Assembly: GCA_958437495.1 (NCBI GenBank)
Contig: CAUBOH010000008.1
Span: 1 to 64,000, forward strand
DNA length: 64,000 nt
DNA from: an uncultured Collinsella sp.
Lineage (GTDB): Bacteria > Actinomycetota > Coriobacteriia > Coriobacteriales > Coriobacteriaceae
Reading direction: 5' to 3'
Positions within the stretch are counted from its first letter, which is position 1; each line of letters begins with the position of its first letter. The notes under the pieces are model-generated. The model made no database searches. It had not been told where the DNA came from and saw only the letters and a list, made by a program, of their open reading frames with translations. The position numbers were made by a program, and so were the translations under genes. Of this stretch, positions 38,500 through 49,751 are shown piece after piece.

Positions 38500-41241
38500 T
38501 TACTCGTCTAGGAGATCTTCTGGCATGTCGTTGCCGTCGCCTAGATCGACGGGGGTTTCTTCGGGGGCAGAGCCGTCTTCTGTGGCTTCACCCTCGGGCT
38601 TCTCCTTGGCAGCCGTCATGCGGGCTACGGCGCAGATGCGGTCGTTATCGTCGACGGTCATCATCTTAACGCCCTGGGTGGCACGGCCGGTCTGGCTGAT
38701 CTCGTCGGTCTTGACGCGAATAACCGTCGCGCCCTCCGTCACGATGAACAGCTCGTGCTGCGGACCCACCGTCTTCATGGCCGCAAGGTTGCCCTTACGC
38801 TCGGTCATCTGGATGGTATAGACGCCCTGGCCGCCGCGGTTCTGCTCCGGGTAGTCCGCGACCGGTGTGCGCTTGCCGTAGCCGCGCTCGGTAATGACGA
38901 ACAGGTCGCCGTTGCCGTTGGTAACCTCCATGCCCAGAACGCTCACGCCGTCCTTCATGCTAATACCGCGAACGCCGCTGGTGTCGCGGCCGGTGGCACG
39001 TACCTGCTCCTCGGAGAACATAATCGCCTTGCCCGCAGTGGTGGCCAGGATGATCTTGTCACCCTCGCGCACGCGGCGCACGTTCAGCAGTGCGTCGTCG
39101 TCGCGCAGGTTGATGGCAATGAGTCCATCGCGGCGGCTACGGTCATACGCGCTCATCACGGTCTTCTTGACCATGCCGCTCTTGGTGGCAAACATCAGGT
39201 ACTCGTCGGCCGGGAACTCGCGGCAGCTGATGACGCTCGCGATCTTCTCGCCGTCCTCAAAGGGCAGCAGGTTGACAATCGCGGTACCGCGCGCCTGGCG
39301 CGTACCCACCGGCAGTTCGTGCACCTTCAGGCGATAGACCTTGCCCTTGCTCGAGAAGAACAGCACATACTCGTGCGTGGACGCGATAAACATCTCGTCG
39401 ATAACGTCATCCTCTTTGAGGTTGACGCCCGACACGCCCTTGCCACCGCGCTTCTGGGCACGGTAGGCAGCCACCGGGATACGCTTAACGTAGCCGGTGT
39501 GGGTAATGGTCACGACCATATCCTCGTCGGCGATGAGGTCCTCGACATCCAGGTCCTTCTCAACCTGGCTGATCTCGGTGCGGCGCTTGTCGCCGAACTT
39601 CTTGGAGATCTCGCGCATCTCTTCCTTGATGACGCCCAGGATCTTCTCCTCATGTGCCAGCAGATCCTCATAGTAGGCGATGGCGCGGCGCAGGCCGTCC
39701 AGCTCTTCCTGAATCTTGTCGCGCTCCAGGCCGGTCAGGCGACGCAGCTTCATCTCGAGGATGGCCGTGGTCTGCTCGGGCGTAAAGCCAAAGCGCTCGA
39801 TCAGGCGGCTGCTGGCCTCGGAATCGGTCTGCGAGGAGCGGATGATGCTGATGACCTCGTCGATATGGTCGAGGGCCATCAGGTAGCCCTCGAGGATATG
39901 CGCACGCGCCTGGGCCTTCTTGAGGTCAAAACGAGTGCGGCGGGTGACGACGTCGACCTGGTGGTCGATATAGTGCTGCAGCATCTCGCGCAGGCTCAGG
40001 CATTTGGGCACGCCGTTGACGAGCGCCAGGTTGTTGGCGCCAAAGGTCGTCTGCAGCGAGGTGTACTTGTACAGGTTGTTGAGCACGACCTGTGGGATAA
40101 CGCCCTTCTTGAGCTCGATGACCAGGCGGATGCCCTTCTGGTTGGACTCATCGCGCATGTCCGAGATGCCCTCGATGCGCTTGTCGTTGACAAGCTGGGC
40201 GATCTTCTCCTGCAGGGTGCCCTTGTTGACCATATAGGGGATCTCGGTAAAGACCAGGCGGCTGCGACCGGTCTTGGTGGACTCCACATGAGCCTTGGCG
40301 CGAACGGTGATGGAGCCGCGTCCGGTCTCGTAACTCTGTTTGATGCCGGCGCTGCCCATGATGATGGCGCCGGTGGGGAAGTCCGGACCGGGCATGATCT
40401 GCATGAGCTCGTCGACGGTGGCGTCGGGATTGTCGATCAGGTAGCAGGTGGCCTCAATTGCCTCGGTGAGGTTGTGCGGGGCGATGTTGGTGGCCATGCC
40501 GACGGCGATGCCCTGGCTGCCGTTGACCAGAAGGTTGGGGAAGCGCGCTGGCAGTGCCACGGGCTCGGCGAGCGACTCGTCGTAGTTGGGCTGCCAGTCG
40601 ACGGTATCCTTCTGCAGGTCACGCAGCAGCTCCATGGCGGGCTTTGCCAGGCGGCTCTCGGTGTAACGCATAGCAGCGGCGCCGTCGCCATCGATGTTGC
40701 CGAAGTTGCCGTGGCCGTCGATGAGCGGCGTGCGCATGGAGAACCACTGCGCCAGGCGGACCATGGCCTCGTAGACCGCGAAGTCACCGTGCGGATGGTA
40801 CTTGCCGATAACTTCGCCGACCGTCCAGGCCGACTTCTTGTGTGGGCGGTTGGGGTAGATGCCGCTCTCGTTCATCGCGTACAGAATGCGGCGGTGAACC
40901 GGCTTCAAGCCGTCGCGCACGTCTGGCAGGGCGCGCGCCGTGATGACCGACATCGAATACTCGATGAACGACTGCTTCATCTCACGGCCGAACTCCGAGA
41001 TCTGGAGCTGGCCGCCGTTGATATCCTCACCGGCCGAGGCACCACGGTCGACTTCGCCAAAGCTCTCCTCGAGCTCGCCGTCGTCGTCTTCTTCCTCGTC
41101 ATCATCGGCATCGGGGTTATAGGCGTCCGAATCGCCGTCCTCGCCCTGTTCAGCACGGGCAAGCAGGCGTTTCAGATCATCGGGCATGCCAGCGTCGCCG
41201 GCCTCGTCCATATCCTCGTTATTGTTGATATCGTCTGCCAC
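38500..41241 (-). CDS. gyrA: DNA gyrase subunit A
   Basis: A 913-residue GyrA with an acidic N-terminal extension of about 75 residues not seen in E. coli. The active-site tyrosine is Y193 in AAMRYTE. The quinolone pocket reads [12 protein letters not shown]: the residue matching E. coli Ser83 is Phe154, and that matching Asp87 is Glu158. The C-terminal beta-pinwheel carries a GyrA box, QKRGGKG, which marks it as gyrase rather than topoisomerase IV. An acidic tail ends the protein. It follows gyrB by 11 bases, so they form an operon. Confidence 0.97.
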   Translation of the reverse strand: MADDINNNEDMDEAGDAGMPDDLKRLLARAEQGEDGDSDAYNPDADDDEEEDDDGELEESFGEVDRGASAGEDINGGQLQISEFGREMKQSFIEYSMSVITARALPDVRDGLKPVHRRILYAMNESGIYPNRPHKKSAWTVGEVIGKYHPHGDFAVYEAMVRLAQWFSMRTPLIDGHGNFGNIDGDGAAAMRYTESRLAKPAMELLRDLQKDTVDWQPNYDESLAEPVALPARFPNLLVNGSQGIAVGMATNIAPHNLTEAIEATCYLIDNPDATVDELMQIMPGPDFPTGAIIMGSAGIKQSYETGRGSITVRAKAHVESTKTGRSRLVFTEIPYMVNKGTLQEKIAQLVNDKRIEGISDMRDESNQKGIRLVIELKKGVIPQVVLNNLYKYTSLQTTFGANNLALVNGVPKCLSLREMLQHYIDHQVDVVTRRTRFDLKKAQARAHILEGYLMALDHIDEVISIIRSSQTDSEASSRLIERFGFTPEQTTAILEMKLRRLTGLERDKIQEELDGLRRAIAYYEDLLAHEEKILGVIKEEMREISKKFGDKRRTEISQVEKDLDVEDLIADEDMVVTITHTGYVKRIPVAAYRAQKRGGKGVSGVNLKEDDVIDEMFIASTHEYVLFFSSKGKVYRLKVHELPVGTRQARGTAIVNLLPFEDGEKIASVISCREFPADEYLMFATKSGMVKKTVMSAYDRSRRDGLIAINLRDDDALLNVRRVREGDKIILATTAGKAIMFSEEQVRATGRDTSGVRGISMKDGVSVLGMEVTNGNGDLFVITERGYGKRTPVADYPEQNRGGQGVYTIQMTERKGNLAAMKTVGPQHELFIVTEGATVIRVKTDEISQTGRATQGVKMMTVDDNDRICAVARMTAAKEKPEGEATEDGSAPEETPVDLGDGNDMPEDLLDE

Positions 41242-41252
41242 GTTACCTCCTC

Positions 41253-43325
<2,073 letters not shown>

Positions 43326-43332
43326 TTATCGT

Positions 43333-43362
43333 AAAAAAATACCCTCGGGAACGAGGGTATTT
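43333..43362 (-). terminator. Terminator upstream of gyrB (end of the dnaA-side operon)
   Basis: Perfect 11-base arms AAATACCCTCG / CGAGGGTATTT with loop GGAA, followed on the minus strand by TTTT. It lies 26 bases past the DUF721 stop. Confidence 0.88.
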
Positions 43363-43388
43363 GGCTCTACAAGGCCACCAGATGCGAT

Positions 43389-43952
43389 TTAAGGCTCTTT
43401 TTTGCTCTGCACGCCCTTGGTCCACTCGGCACTGGCTCTCATGGCATTCTCGAGGGCCTCGCGCAGTTTTTGGTCTTCGATGGGCGCCACTTGGCGCTCG
43501 ATCTCGGCGCGCTCGGACTCGCTGAGGTCGGCGTGCGGAGCCGGCGGTCGTTCGTTCTCGGCCGGCCGCAGGCGTTCCTTGGCGGCGGGCGGCGTGTGGC
43601 CGGGGGCGGTCGTTTTGAACACCAGGCCGTCAACATGTGCGCCGACGCGCTCCATGCGCGCGCGGATGATCTCGCGCAGCAGCGTCATTTCCTGCGTCCA
43701 CGAGGGCGAATCGAGATACACCAACAGCTCGTTGGACTCAGGCAGATAGCGCAGGCCCGTCACATGGCGCCCTTCGCGCGTTCCCGCGCACACCGTGTTC
43801 CAGGCGCGATAGATTGCGCGCGATTGCTCGGCGGCCTCCATTTGGGCGCGGCGCTCCGGTGTCGCCGCGGCCAAAATGCGCTGGCGTTCGGCATCTAAAA
43901 AGCCGCCGAAAGCAACCGTGCCATTCTCACGCTCATAATTAGCACGCCTCAC
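43389..43952 (-). CDS. DUF721 protein, probable DciA-type helicase loader
   Basis: A 187-residue protein. The DUF721 core (about 45-115) has AIYRAWNTVCAG, a beta hairpin ELLVYLDSPSWTQEM and a helix LLREIIRARME. The C-terminal third is Pro/Glu-rich. DciA is the ancestral helicase operator in bacteria lacking DnaC or DnaI; dnaB is 20 kb away. It starts at a GTG that overlaps the recF end by 14 bases, so is coupled to it. Last gene of the dnaA-side run, ended by a terminator. The role is inferred from family and position. Confidence 0.8.
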   Translation of the reverse strand: MRRANYERENGTVAFGGFLDAERQRILAAATPERRAQMEAAEQSRAIYRAWNTVCAGTREGRHVTGLRYLPESNELLVYLDSPSWTQEMTLLREIIRARMERVGAHVDGLVFKTTAPGHTPPAAKERLRPAENERPPAPHADLSESERAEIERQVAPIEDQKLREALENAMRASAEWTKGVQSKKEP

Positions 43953-45045
43953 CCATGCTCACCACCTTGGCTCGATCAAGCAAATCATCGGTAAAGTACC
44001 CCAGATTAGTGGTGGTTATGACCGTCTGGATATCATCGCCGATCAACTGCAGAAAAGCGTCTCGGCGCCCGGCGTCGAGCTCACTCATCACGTCATCCAA
44101 CAGCAGCAGCGGGGCAATGCCCAAAATGCCGCGGGCAACGGCCACCTCCGCTACCTTCCAGGCCAGCACCAGCGTACGCTGCTGCCCCTGGCTGGCAAAT
44201 GAACGGGCAGACCGCCCTGCAACGGAAAACTCGATCTCGTCGCGATGCGGCCCCACGAGTGTCACGCCGCGGCGCATCTCCTCGTCGGCGCGCTCGTCGA
44301 GCGCCGCCAACATGCGCTCGTACGCCCAGCCCTTCAGCTCTTCTCGGTCCTCGGTCTGGGGCAAATCTCCCAGCGTGGACACGTAGGACACGTCCGCGGG
44401 CTCGCCGGACGCCACCTGCCCGTAAGCATCGCGCACATGGCCCGCCAGTCGGTCGACCAGAGCCAAGCGATGTACGAGCAGTGCCGAGCCCGCACGGGCA
44501 AGCGATTCATTCCAGGCGCCGAGCATCTCGCGGCAGCACCAGCTCTCCTTGAGCAGGGCATTGCGCTGCGTCACGCAGCGGCCATAGGTGCTCGAAAGGT
44601 CGGCGTAGCGCGCACTCAGCTGCACGCCAAAGTCGTCGAGCGCGGCGCGGCGGACGCTGGCGCCGCGCTTGACCATATCCAGGTGGTCCGGGCAAAACAG
44701 AACGCTCGGCAGCACGCCGCGCACGCCGGCGGCCGCGCACCGCTTGCCGTTACGGCTAAACGAGCGCCTGCCGTCCTCTACGCACAGCCCCATGTCCAGC
44801 ACGCGCCCATCGCCCTCGAGCCTCAGCTCGACCTTGCACGAGCCCACGCCGTCATGCACGAGCTCGGCAGCGGTCGGATGCCTAAACGAGGTGCCGCTCG
44901 TCAGCAGCTGCAGCGCCTCTATGAGGTTGGTCTTCCCCGCCGCGTTGGGTCCCGCGAGCACCGTCACGCCGCCGCTCAGGGTCAGACGATAACGGTCGAA
45001 GCTGCGGTAGTGCGCGACGGAAAGCTCGCGGGCGAACATAGTCAT
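43939..45045 (-). CDS. recF: Recombination mediator RecF
   Basis: A 368-residue SMC-like ATPase that helps load RecA at gaps. Walker A is LAGPNAAGKTNLIEAL, the signature region FASQGQQRTLVLAWK and Walker B LLLLDDVMSELDAGRR. Two ATGs fit (45045 and 45039); neither has a clear ribosome site, so coupling to dnaN, 9 bases upstream, is likely. Order dnaA-dnaN-recF is conserved in many bacteria. Confidence 0.95.
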   Translation of the reverse strand: MTMFARELSVAHYRSFDRYRLTLSGGVTVLAGPNAAGKTNLIEALQLLTSGTSFRHPTAAELVHDGVGSCKVELRLEGDGRVLDMGLCVEDGRRSFSRNGKRCAAAGVRGVLPSVLFCPDHLDMVKRGASVRRAALDDFGVQLSARYADLSSTYGRCVTQRNALLKESWCCREMLGAWNESLARAGSALLVHRLALVDRLAGHVRDAYGQVASGEPADVSYVSTLGDLPQTEDREELKGWAYERMLAALDERADEEMRRGVTLVGPHRDEIEFSVAGRSARSFASQGQQRTLVLAWKVAEVAVARGILGIAPLLLLDDVMSELDAGRRDAFLQLIGDDIQTVITTTNLGYFTDDLLDRAKVVSMGEAC

Positions 45046-45054
45046 CGATAGACG

Positions 45055-46158
45055 CTAGATGCGCACCGGCATGACCAGATACAGGTAGTTGATCTTGTCG
45101 TAGGACTTAAAGATACCCGCCTGCGAATAGCTCTTGAGCTCCAGTGTGATCTCTTTCTCCTTGGACAGGGCATTGAGACAGCCGAAGATATAGTGGTAGT
45201 TGAAGGCGATGGTGCCCGACTCGCCCTCGGCCTCGACGTCAATGGTCTCCTGCGCCAGATCCTGGTCGTTGGAGATAGAGGACAGGCCCATCTGGCCGTT
45301 CTCGACATCGATCTCGAATTTGACGGCGGGGTTGGCGCTGGCAATAACGGCAACGCGCTTCAGGGCGGCGTTGAAGGCTGCCACGTCGATCTTGACGCTC
45401 GTCACGCACGAATCAGGGATGAGCTGCTTGTAGTTGGGGTACGTGCCCTCGATACGACGCGACACGTAGGTGGTGTTGCCGGCCTCAAAGACGACCTGGG
45501 TGTCGGTGGCGCCGATCATGATGGTGGCTTGGCTCGCCATAATGCTGAGTGCGTCGTTAAAGGCATCGGCCGGGACGTTGAGCTCAAACGAGCCCTCGAG
45601 CGTCGAGGTCTCGACCTGGGTGTCGCACACAGCCAGGCGGAAGGAGTCGGTCGCCACCAGGCGCACGGTGTTGTTCTCGACCTTCATGTGCACGCCGCCC
45701 AAGATGGGGCGAGCTTTATCGGTCGAGGTGACGCGCCACACGCGGCTGACCATCTCGGACAGGATGTCGGTCGGCAGCTCGACGGCACTCTCGATGGCGT
45801 AGGCCGGAAACTCCGGAAAGTCGTTGGCGTCGAGCGTGTTAAGGCGGAACGAGCTCTTTTCGCAACCGATCAACACCTGGCGCTCGGAGAGCTCAAAGGT
45901 GACCGGAGCGTCGGGCAAGGTCTTGGTGATGTTGGAGAGCATCTTGCAGGGAATAACCATCTCGCCCTCCTCCTCGACATGGGCCGCGATACGGTGGCGA
46001 ATCGAGATGGTGTAGTTTGAGGTCTGAAATTCCAAGATACCGTCTTGCGCCTTGACGAGCACGCCCGACAGGATGGGGAGGGTAGATGCCGAAGCGACGC
46101 CCTTCATGACGACGCCGATGGCTTGCGTAAGCGAGCTTTGGCTGACGGTGAACTTCAT
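45055..46158 (-). CDS. dnaN: DNA polymerase III sliding clamp (beta subunit)
   Basis: A 367-residue clamp of three similar domains. It begins MKFTVSQSSLTQAIGVVMKG and ends with the usual YLVMPVRI, reached through FKSYDKINYL. AAAGG lies 10 bases before the ATG. It tethers polymerase to DNA and is a hub for repair proteins. The 238-base gap to dnaA carries DnaA-box-like sequences. Confidence 0.97.
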   Translation of the reverse strand: MKFTVSQSSLTQAIGVVMKGVASASTLPILSGVLVKAQDGILEFQTSNYTISIRHRIAAHVEEEGEMVIPCKMLSNITKTLPDAPVTFELSERQVLIGCEKSSFRLNTLDANDFPEFPAYAIESAVELPTDILSEMVSRVWRVTSTDKARPILGGVHMKVENNTVRLVATDSFRLAVCDTQVETSTLEGSFELNVPADAFNDALSIMASQATIMIGATDTQVVFEAGNTTYVSRRIEGTYPNYKQLIPDSCVTSVKIDVAAFNAALKRVAVIASANPAVKFEIDVENGQMGLSSISNDQDLAQETIDVEAEGESGTIAFNYHYIFGCLNALSKEKEITLELKSYSQAGIFKSYDKINYLYLVMPVRI

Positions 46159-46396
46159 CTTTTAATACCTTTCTATAGATATAAATATCTTAATAATAGT
46201 AATAACACTGACGAAACTGTCGAATACTCGCAAAAGCGCTGGTCAGACCTAAAAAGAGATTCGACAGAAACCTGTGTGCAACCGACCTCGTTTTCAACGT
46301 TCAAAACCTGCTGAAAACTTTTCGTCACCGACCGGTTGGTTTTAGACATCTTATGCCCGGGGTTTCGACAAGTTATCAACAGGTGTGGTTATTTTC
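46159..46396. other. dnaA-dnaN gap with candidate DnaA boxes
   Basis: Holds TTATCAACA at 46373-46381, TTTTCAACG at 46291-46299 and a copy (46303-46321) of AAAACCTGCTGAAAACTTT, which is matched with one change upstream of dnaA. The dnaN promoter should be here too but is not clear. Possibly a secondary part of a bipartite origin or a DnaA-controlled dnaN promoter. Confidence 0.5.
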
Positions 46397-48109
46397 CTAC
46401 GAGCGTAGGGTGATTTTGTCTCGCAGCGATTTGAGGTCCTCGGTTACGGTGCGGTCTTCCTGGATCATCTTTTGAACCTTTTTATAGCTCGTGCTGACGG
46501 TCGAGTGGTTACGGTTGCCAAATTCGGCTCCCACGGCCGTGGTCGTCATCTCACACATCTCAATCGCCAGATAGATAGCGATATGACGTGCTTTGGCAAT
46601 GTTGGCGTTGCGGCGTGGGCCTATGAGTTCCTCATGCGTCACCCCGTACTGCTCCTCGATGACAGATTGAACCGTCTGCACGTTGATCTTTTTTGCCGAG
46701 GTGTCGAAGTATTGGCTCGCGATGGTGTCGATGTCGTCAAAGGTGAGCTCCCCGCCCTCGCGCTCGCGGTCTCCCGCCTCACCGGCGCAGCGCTCGCAAA
46801 AGCTCTCGAGCTCGCGGATGTTGGTGCCCGAGACCTCGGCCATGTGCTTAAAATGCTCGTCGGTCAAGTGCCCGCAGTCGCTGCCGTAGGCCGCCAACAG
46901 CGAGTCGTCGTCCGCGTCGGGCGATACCGCGATCGTGTTTTCGTAGTAGCGCTGCAAAATTTTGTATTTCATCTCGTAGCTCGGCTCTGCCACCAAACAG
47001 AGCATGCCGGCGTTAAAGCGACTGGTCAGACGCTCGTCCATGTTTAGGTCTTTGGGGGCGCGGTCGGCGGCGATCACGACTTTTTTATTGTTGCGGATAA
47101 ACTCATCCATCAGCTGGAAGAAATAGTCCACGCTCGCGCGCTTGCCGATGATGTTTTGGATGTCGTCGATGATGAGCACGTCAACACCGTGGTATGCCTG
47201 CATGATGGGGGCATTGCTCTTCTTTTGGCGGTCGAACTCCGTCATCAAGTCATCGAGGTACGCCTGCGAGTTGGCGTACTTCACTTTGATCTCGGGCGAC
47301 TTTTCGGCAAGCTCGTTTTTGATGGCAAGCAGCAGGTGCGTCTTGCCCAAGCCCGATTTGCCATAGATGAACAGGGACGTGCACGTACCGCGTTCGTCTG
47401 CGAGCGCGGCGAACTTAAGCGCCGAGCGATAGGCGTGGCTGTTTTCGGGGCCGTAGACAAAGTTTTCGAAGGTGAATTTTGAGTTGGCCGCGAGGGGGGC
47501 GCCATCGGTGTTCTGCTCGATCGGTGCCGCGGCTGCGGGTACCGGAGCTGCCACGACCGATGCCGTGGCGCGGGGCTCGCTCTTTGCTGGCGTGCCGCCT
47601 TTCATCTGATTCATCATGCGGCGGAAATCATCGGCCGAAAGCGTATTTTTGATTGCGATGCCCGAATTCTCGCCCGGTGTTGCGTCGTGTGCGATAGGCA
47701 TGTGTGTGGCAGGGGGCGTGGGAGCCGTTGCCGTCGGTGCGGCAGGCATGGTTTCACGGGAAACATCGCCGATTTGGTGTTCGGGAGCCGACGTTGCGGC
47801 TGCCACAGGCGCCGTCGGGGGGACGACGGGTGCCGCAGGCGCGGTGCCATCTGCCGCGGCACCTTGGGGTGCCACGATGTTGAGCGCGATCGGCGCAAAA
47901 GCGATTTCTTCCAGGTACGCCTCGATGGTCGGCTTGTGCTTTTTGAGCTGGGCGATGGCAAAGCGCGAGGGGGCCTCTATCGTCAAGGTGTCTTCGGTGA
48001 GGCTGACGGCGCGCGATTGCCCCAACATATTGATGAGGCGCGCATCTTGGCCATCGCGCCGGCAAAAGGCGATGGCGTCTCCCAAGATGATGCTTGCTTC
48101 CTCGTCCAC
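46397..48109 (-). CDS. dnaA: Chromosomal replication initiator DnaA
   Basis: A 570-residue DnaA, long because domain II (about 95-225) is an Ala/Pro/Thr-rich linker. The AAA+ domain has Walker A FIYGKSGLGKTHLL and Walker B VLIIDDIQNI. Domain IV reads ARHIAIYLAIEMCEMTTTAV then GNRNHSTV (531-538), where most DnaA proteins have GGRDHTTV, so an Asn replaces the usual Asp in the recognition helix. The start is a GTG with GGGAG 5 bases upstream, 15 bases after the ATPase gene. A parS-like site lies inside domain II. Confidence 0.96.
   Translation of the reverse strand: MDEEASIILGDAIAFCRRDGQDARLINMLGQSRAVSLTEDTLTIEAPSRFAIAQLKKHKPTIEAYLEEIAFAPIALNIVAPQGAAADGTAPAAPVVPPTAPVAAATSAPEHQIGDVSRETMPAAPTATAPTPPATHMPIAHDATPGENSGIAIKNTLSADDFRRMMNQMKGGTPAKSEPRATASVVAAPVPAAAAPIEQNTDGAPLAANSKFTFENFVYGPENSHAYRSALKFAALADERGTCTSLFIYGKSGLGKTHLLLAIKNELAEKSPEIKVKYANSQAYLDDLMTEFDRQKKSNAPIMQAYHGVDVLIIDDIQNIIGKRASVDYFFQLMDEFIRNNKKVVIAADRAPKDLNMDERLTSRFNAGMLCLVAEPSYEMKYKILQRYYENTIAVSPDADDDSLLAAYGSDCGHLTDEHFKHMAEVSGTNIRELESFCERCAGEAGDREREGGELTFDDIDTIASQYFDTSAKKINVQTVQSVIEEQYGVTHEELIGPRRNANIAKARHIAIYLAIEMCEMTTTAVGAEFGNRNHSTVSTSYKKVQKMIQEDRTVTEDLKSLRDKITLRS
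47750..47765. promoter_or_regulatory. parS-like site inside dnaA
   Basis: On the minus strand TGTTTCCCGTGAAACC matches TGTTTCACGTGAAACA at 14 of 16 positions. It encodes VSRET in the variable linker of DnaA, where sequence is free to drift. Confidence 0.5.
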
Positions 48110-48124
48110 TGTCTCTCCCGTTCC

Positions 48125-49477
48125 TTAACCCTGCGCCTGCACGCGGTCTCTGCCAAGCTCGGTCAGGTGGTATTTCTGGCCGTGCTTGATCACCAAACCA
48201 ACTTGCGCCAGGTCGTTGAGCGTGCGTGACCACGTGGGGGCAGAGCTCCCAAGGGCCCTTGCCAAGTCGGTGGCTCCGCATGCTTCGTTTTGAGCTAAAT
48301 AGCCCAGCGCTTTCTTTCCACGTTCGCTTACGTATGTGTTCGCCGGCGGCTGTGGATATTGTTGAGCCGCATTAGGATACATCATTTGAGCTGCCGGTTG
48401 TTGAGAACTCTGCATTGGCGGCATCTGCTGTTGAAAACTTTGCGGCCACTGTTGGTAAGGCTGCGGAGGCATCTGCTGGGCCCAGGGGTTGTACTGCTGC
48501 TGTGGCATTTGCTGGTACGGCTGCTGATATCCCTGCTGGTACTGCTGCGGGAACTGCTGGCCATATCCCAGCGGCGGCACCTGTTGATATGAATATCCCT
48601 GTTGGTACGGTTGGTAGCCCATCTGCTGGCCACCCGGCGTCCCCGTCGCCTGCTGCATTGTGGCTGCATTCTGATCCGCCAGCGGCATGGCCTCTGGCAT
48701 GTTTGGCGGCATCGACATCGATGCCGCCTGGGGCTCTTGCGTAGGAAGCATTCCGGGCTGCTGCATCTGTCCCACGGGGGGCTGCATTTGCGGCGCCGCC
48801 ATGGGCTGCTGCGCAAAAGCTCCCGGCAGGGGATATGCGGGCTGCTCCGTCTCGGGCCGCACAGCGGCACCGCGTCCACCGGCGCGCTCGATCTCCTGCA
48901 CACGTTTGGGATCGAGGCTTACGGTCACGACGGTGCCGTTGCCCATATTGTCCTCGATCGATACCGCCCCGCCGGCGTTTTCCAGGTACTCCTGCACCAT
49001 GGGAAAACCGGCTCCAGTGCCGCGGATATATCGTTTCATACTGCTATTTGCGCTGGTTACGCCAAAGTCGAAGGCGCGCTCCTTGTCATCGATGCCCGGC
49101 CCCTGGTCGGCAAAGCGAATGGTGTCGCCCCCATCGAGGATGGAGATGATGGGCTCCGCGAAGTGCGCGTGGATGAAGTTTTCCACAATCTCGCGAATCA
49201 CCATGAGCGAGATATGACCGCCCTGTTCCTTCATGCACTGATAGACGGTGTTGGTCGTCTCTTCCAGATAGGTACGGACGTCTTGCGGCTCGATAACGAT
49301 CACGCGCGGCGTCGACAGCATGTCGTCGTAGACGGCGATGCGCGCCGCGTACATGGCGCTCGGTGCTTTTTTTGCTGCGTCGTCGCTCGCGACCCGCTCT
49401 TCGCGCACACCGGTGATGTGCTCGTTATCGGGCGCCGGGTCTCCTGAGTCGACCATGGTGTAGAAGTCGTCTGACAT
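48125..49477 (-). CDS. Origin-linked GHKL ATPase with Gln/Pro-rich linker and C-terminal winged helix
   Basis: A 450-residue protein immediately upstream of dnaA. Residues 85-190 form a GHKL ATPase of histidine-kinase/SpoIIAB type: N box IREIVENFIHAHF (Glu99, Asn100), G1 box ADQGPGI (124-129) and G2 box RGTGAGFPMV (152-161). No phospho-acceptor His domain or sensor is seen. Residues 205-380 are low complexity, rich in Gln, Pro, Met and Tyr with repeated YQQ. Residues 383-450 look like a winged helix (KKALGYLAQNEACGATDLAR, then LVIKHGQKYHLTELG). It should bind ATP and DNA. Co-transcription with dnaA (15-base gap) suggests a role in initiation or origin control, which is inference. Confidence 0.85.
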   Translation of the reverse strand: MSDDFYTMVDSGDPAPDNEHITGVREERVASDDAAKKAPSAMYAARIAVYDDMLSTPRVIVIEPQDVRTYLEETTNTVYQCMKEQGGHISLMVIREIVENFIHAHFAEPIISILDGGDTIRFADQGPGIDDKERAFDFGVTSANSSMKRYIRGTGAGFPMVQEYLENAGGAVSIEDNMGNGTVVTVSLDPKRVQEIERAGGRGAAVRPETEQPAYPLPGAFAQQPMAAPQMQPPVGQMQQPGMLPTQEPQAASMSMPPNMPEAMPLADQNAATMQQATGTPGGQQMGYQPYQQGYSYQQVPPLGYGQQFPQQYQQGYQQPYQQMPQQQYNPWAQQMPPQPYQQWPQSFQQQMPPMQSSQQPAAQMMYPNAAQQYPQPPANTYVSERGKKALGYLAQNEACGATDLARALGSSAPTWSRTLNDLAQVGLVIKHGQKYHLTELGRDRVQAQG

Positions 49478-49721
49478 GCTGCTCGCAATCGTTCAAAAGG
49501 TTTCGAACAAATAGTAGCTCAGCGCGCAATGTTTCTCATCTTTCGACAACTTTTCAAAACCTGTTGAAAACTTTGGAAATCAGGCGAAAAGTTCTCAACA
49601 TTGCCAACATGACCTGTTGAAAACTCGATGAAATATCATGAAAAGTTGCCATGTGTCGCAAGTTTCGGTTGAGCTTATGGCGGAACCGTGTGAACTATGC
49701 AACCTTTTACCTTTGATTTCT
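49478..49721. other. Candidate chromosomal origin (oriC)
   Basis: The divergent gap between the dnaA-side operon and rpmH. TGTTGAAAA occurs exactly at 49563-49571 and 49616-49624, each inside a 13-base repeat CCTGTTGAAAACT. TTCTCAACA (49593), TTTTCAAAA (49552) and TTTCGAACA (49502) are near matches. AAAACCTGTTGAAAACTTT (49557-49575) recurs with one change in the dnaA-dnaN gap. The area is AT-rich compared with its surroundings. Gene strands diverge here. Confidence 0.7.
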
Positions 49722-49751
49722 TGACATTTGAACATTGATTTCCCTACAATC
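49722..49751 (+). promoter_or_regulatory. Promoter of rpmH-rnpA
   Basis: TTGACA, 18-base spacer, TACAAT, ending 71 bases before the rpmH start. A GC-rich hairpin-like stretch (GTCCGCGTCCCCGCGGAC) lies in the leader at 49779-49796. Confidence 0.8.

Noticed and set aside
48371..48850. Tandem CAG-like repeats suggesting a CRISPR or microsatellite
   Set aside because: These are the Gln/Pro-rich codons of the linker in the origin-linked ATPase; spacing is irregular and the frame is open throughout.
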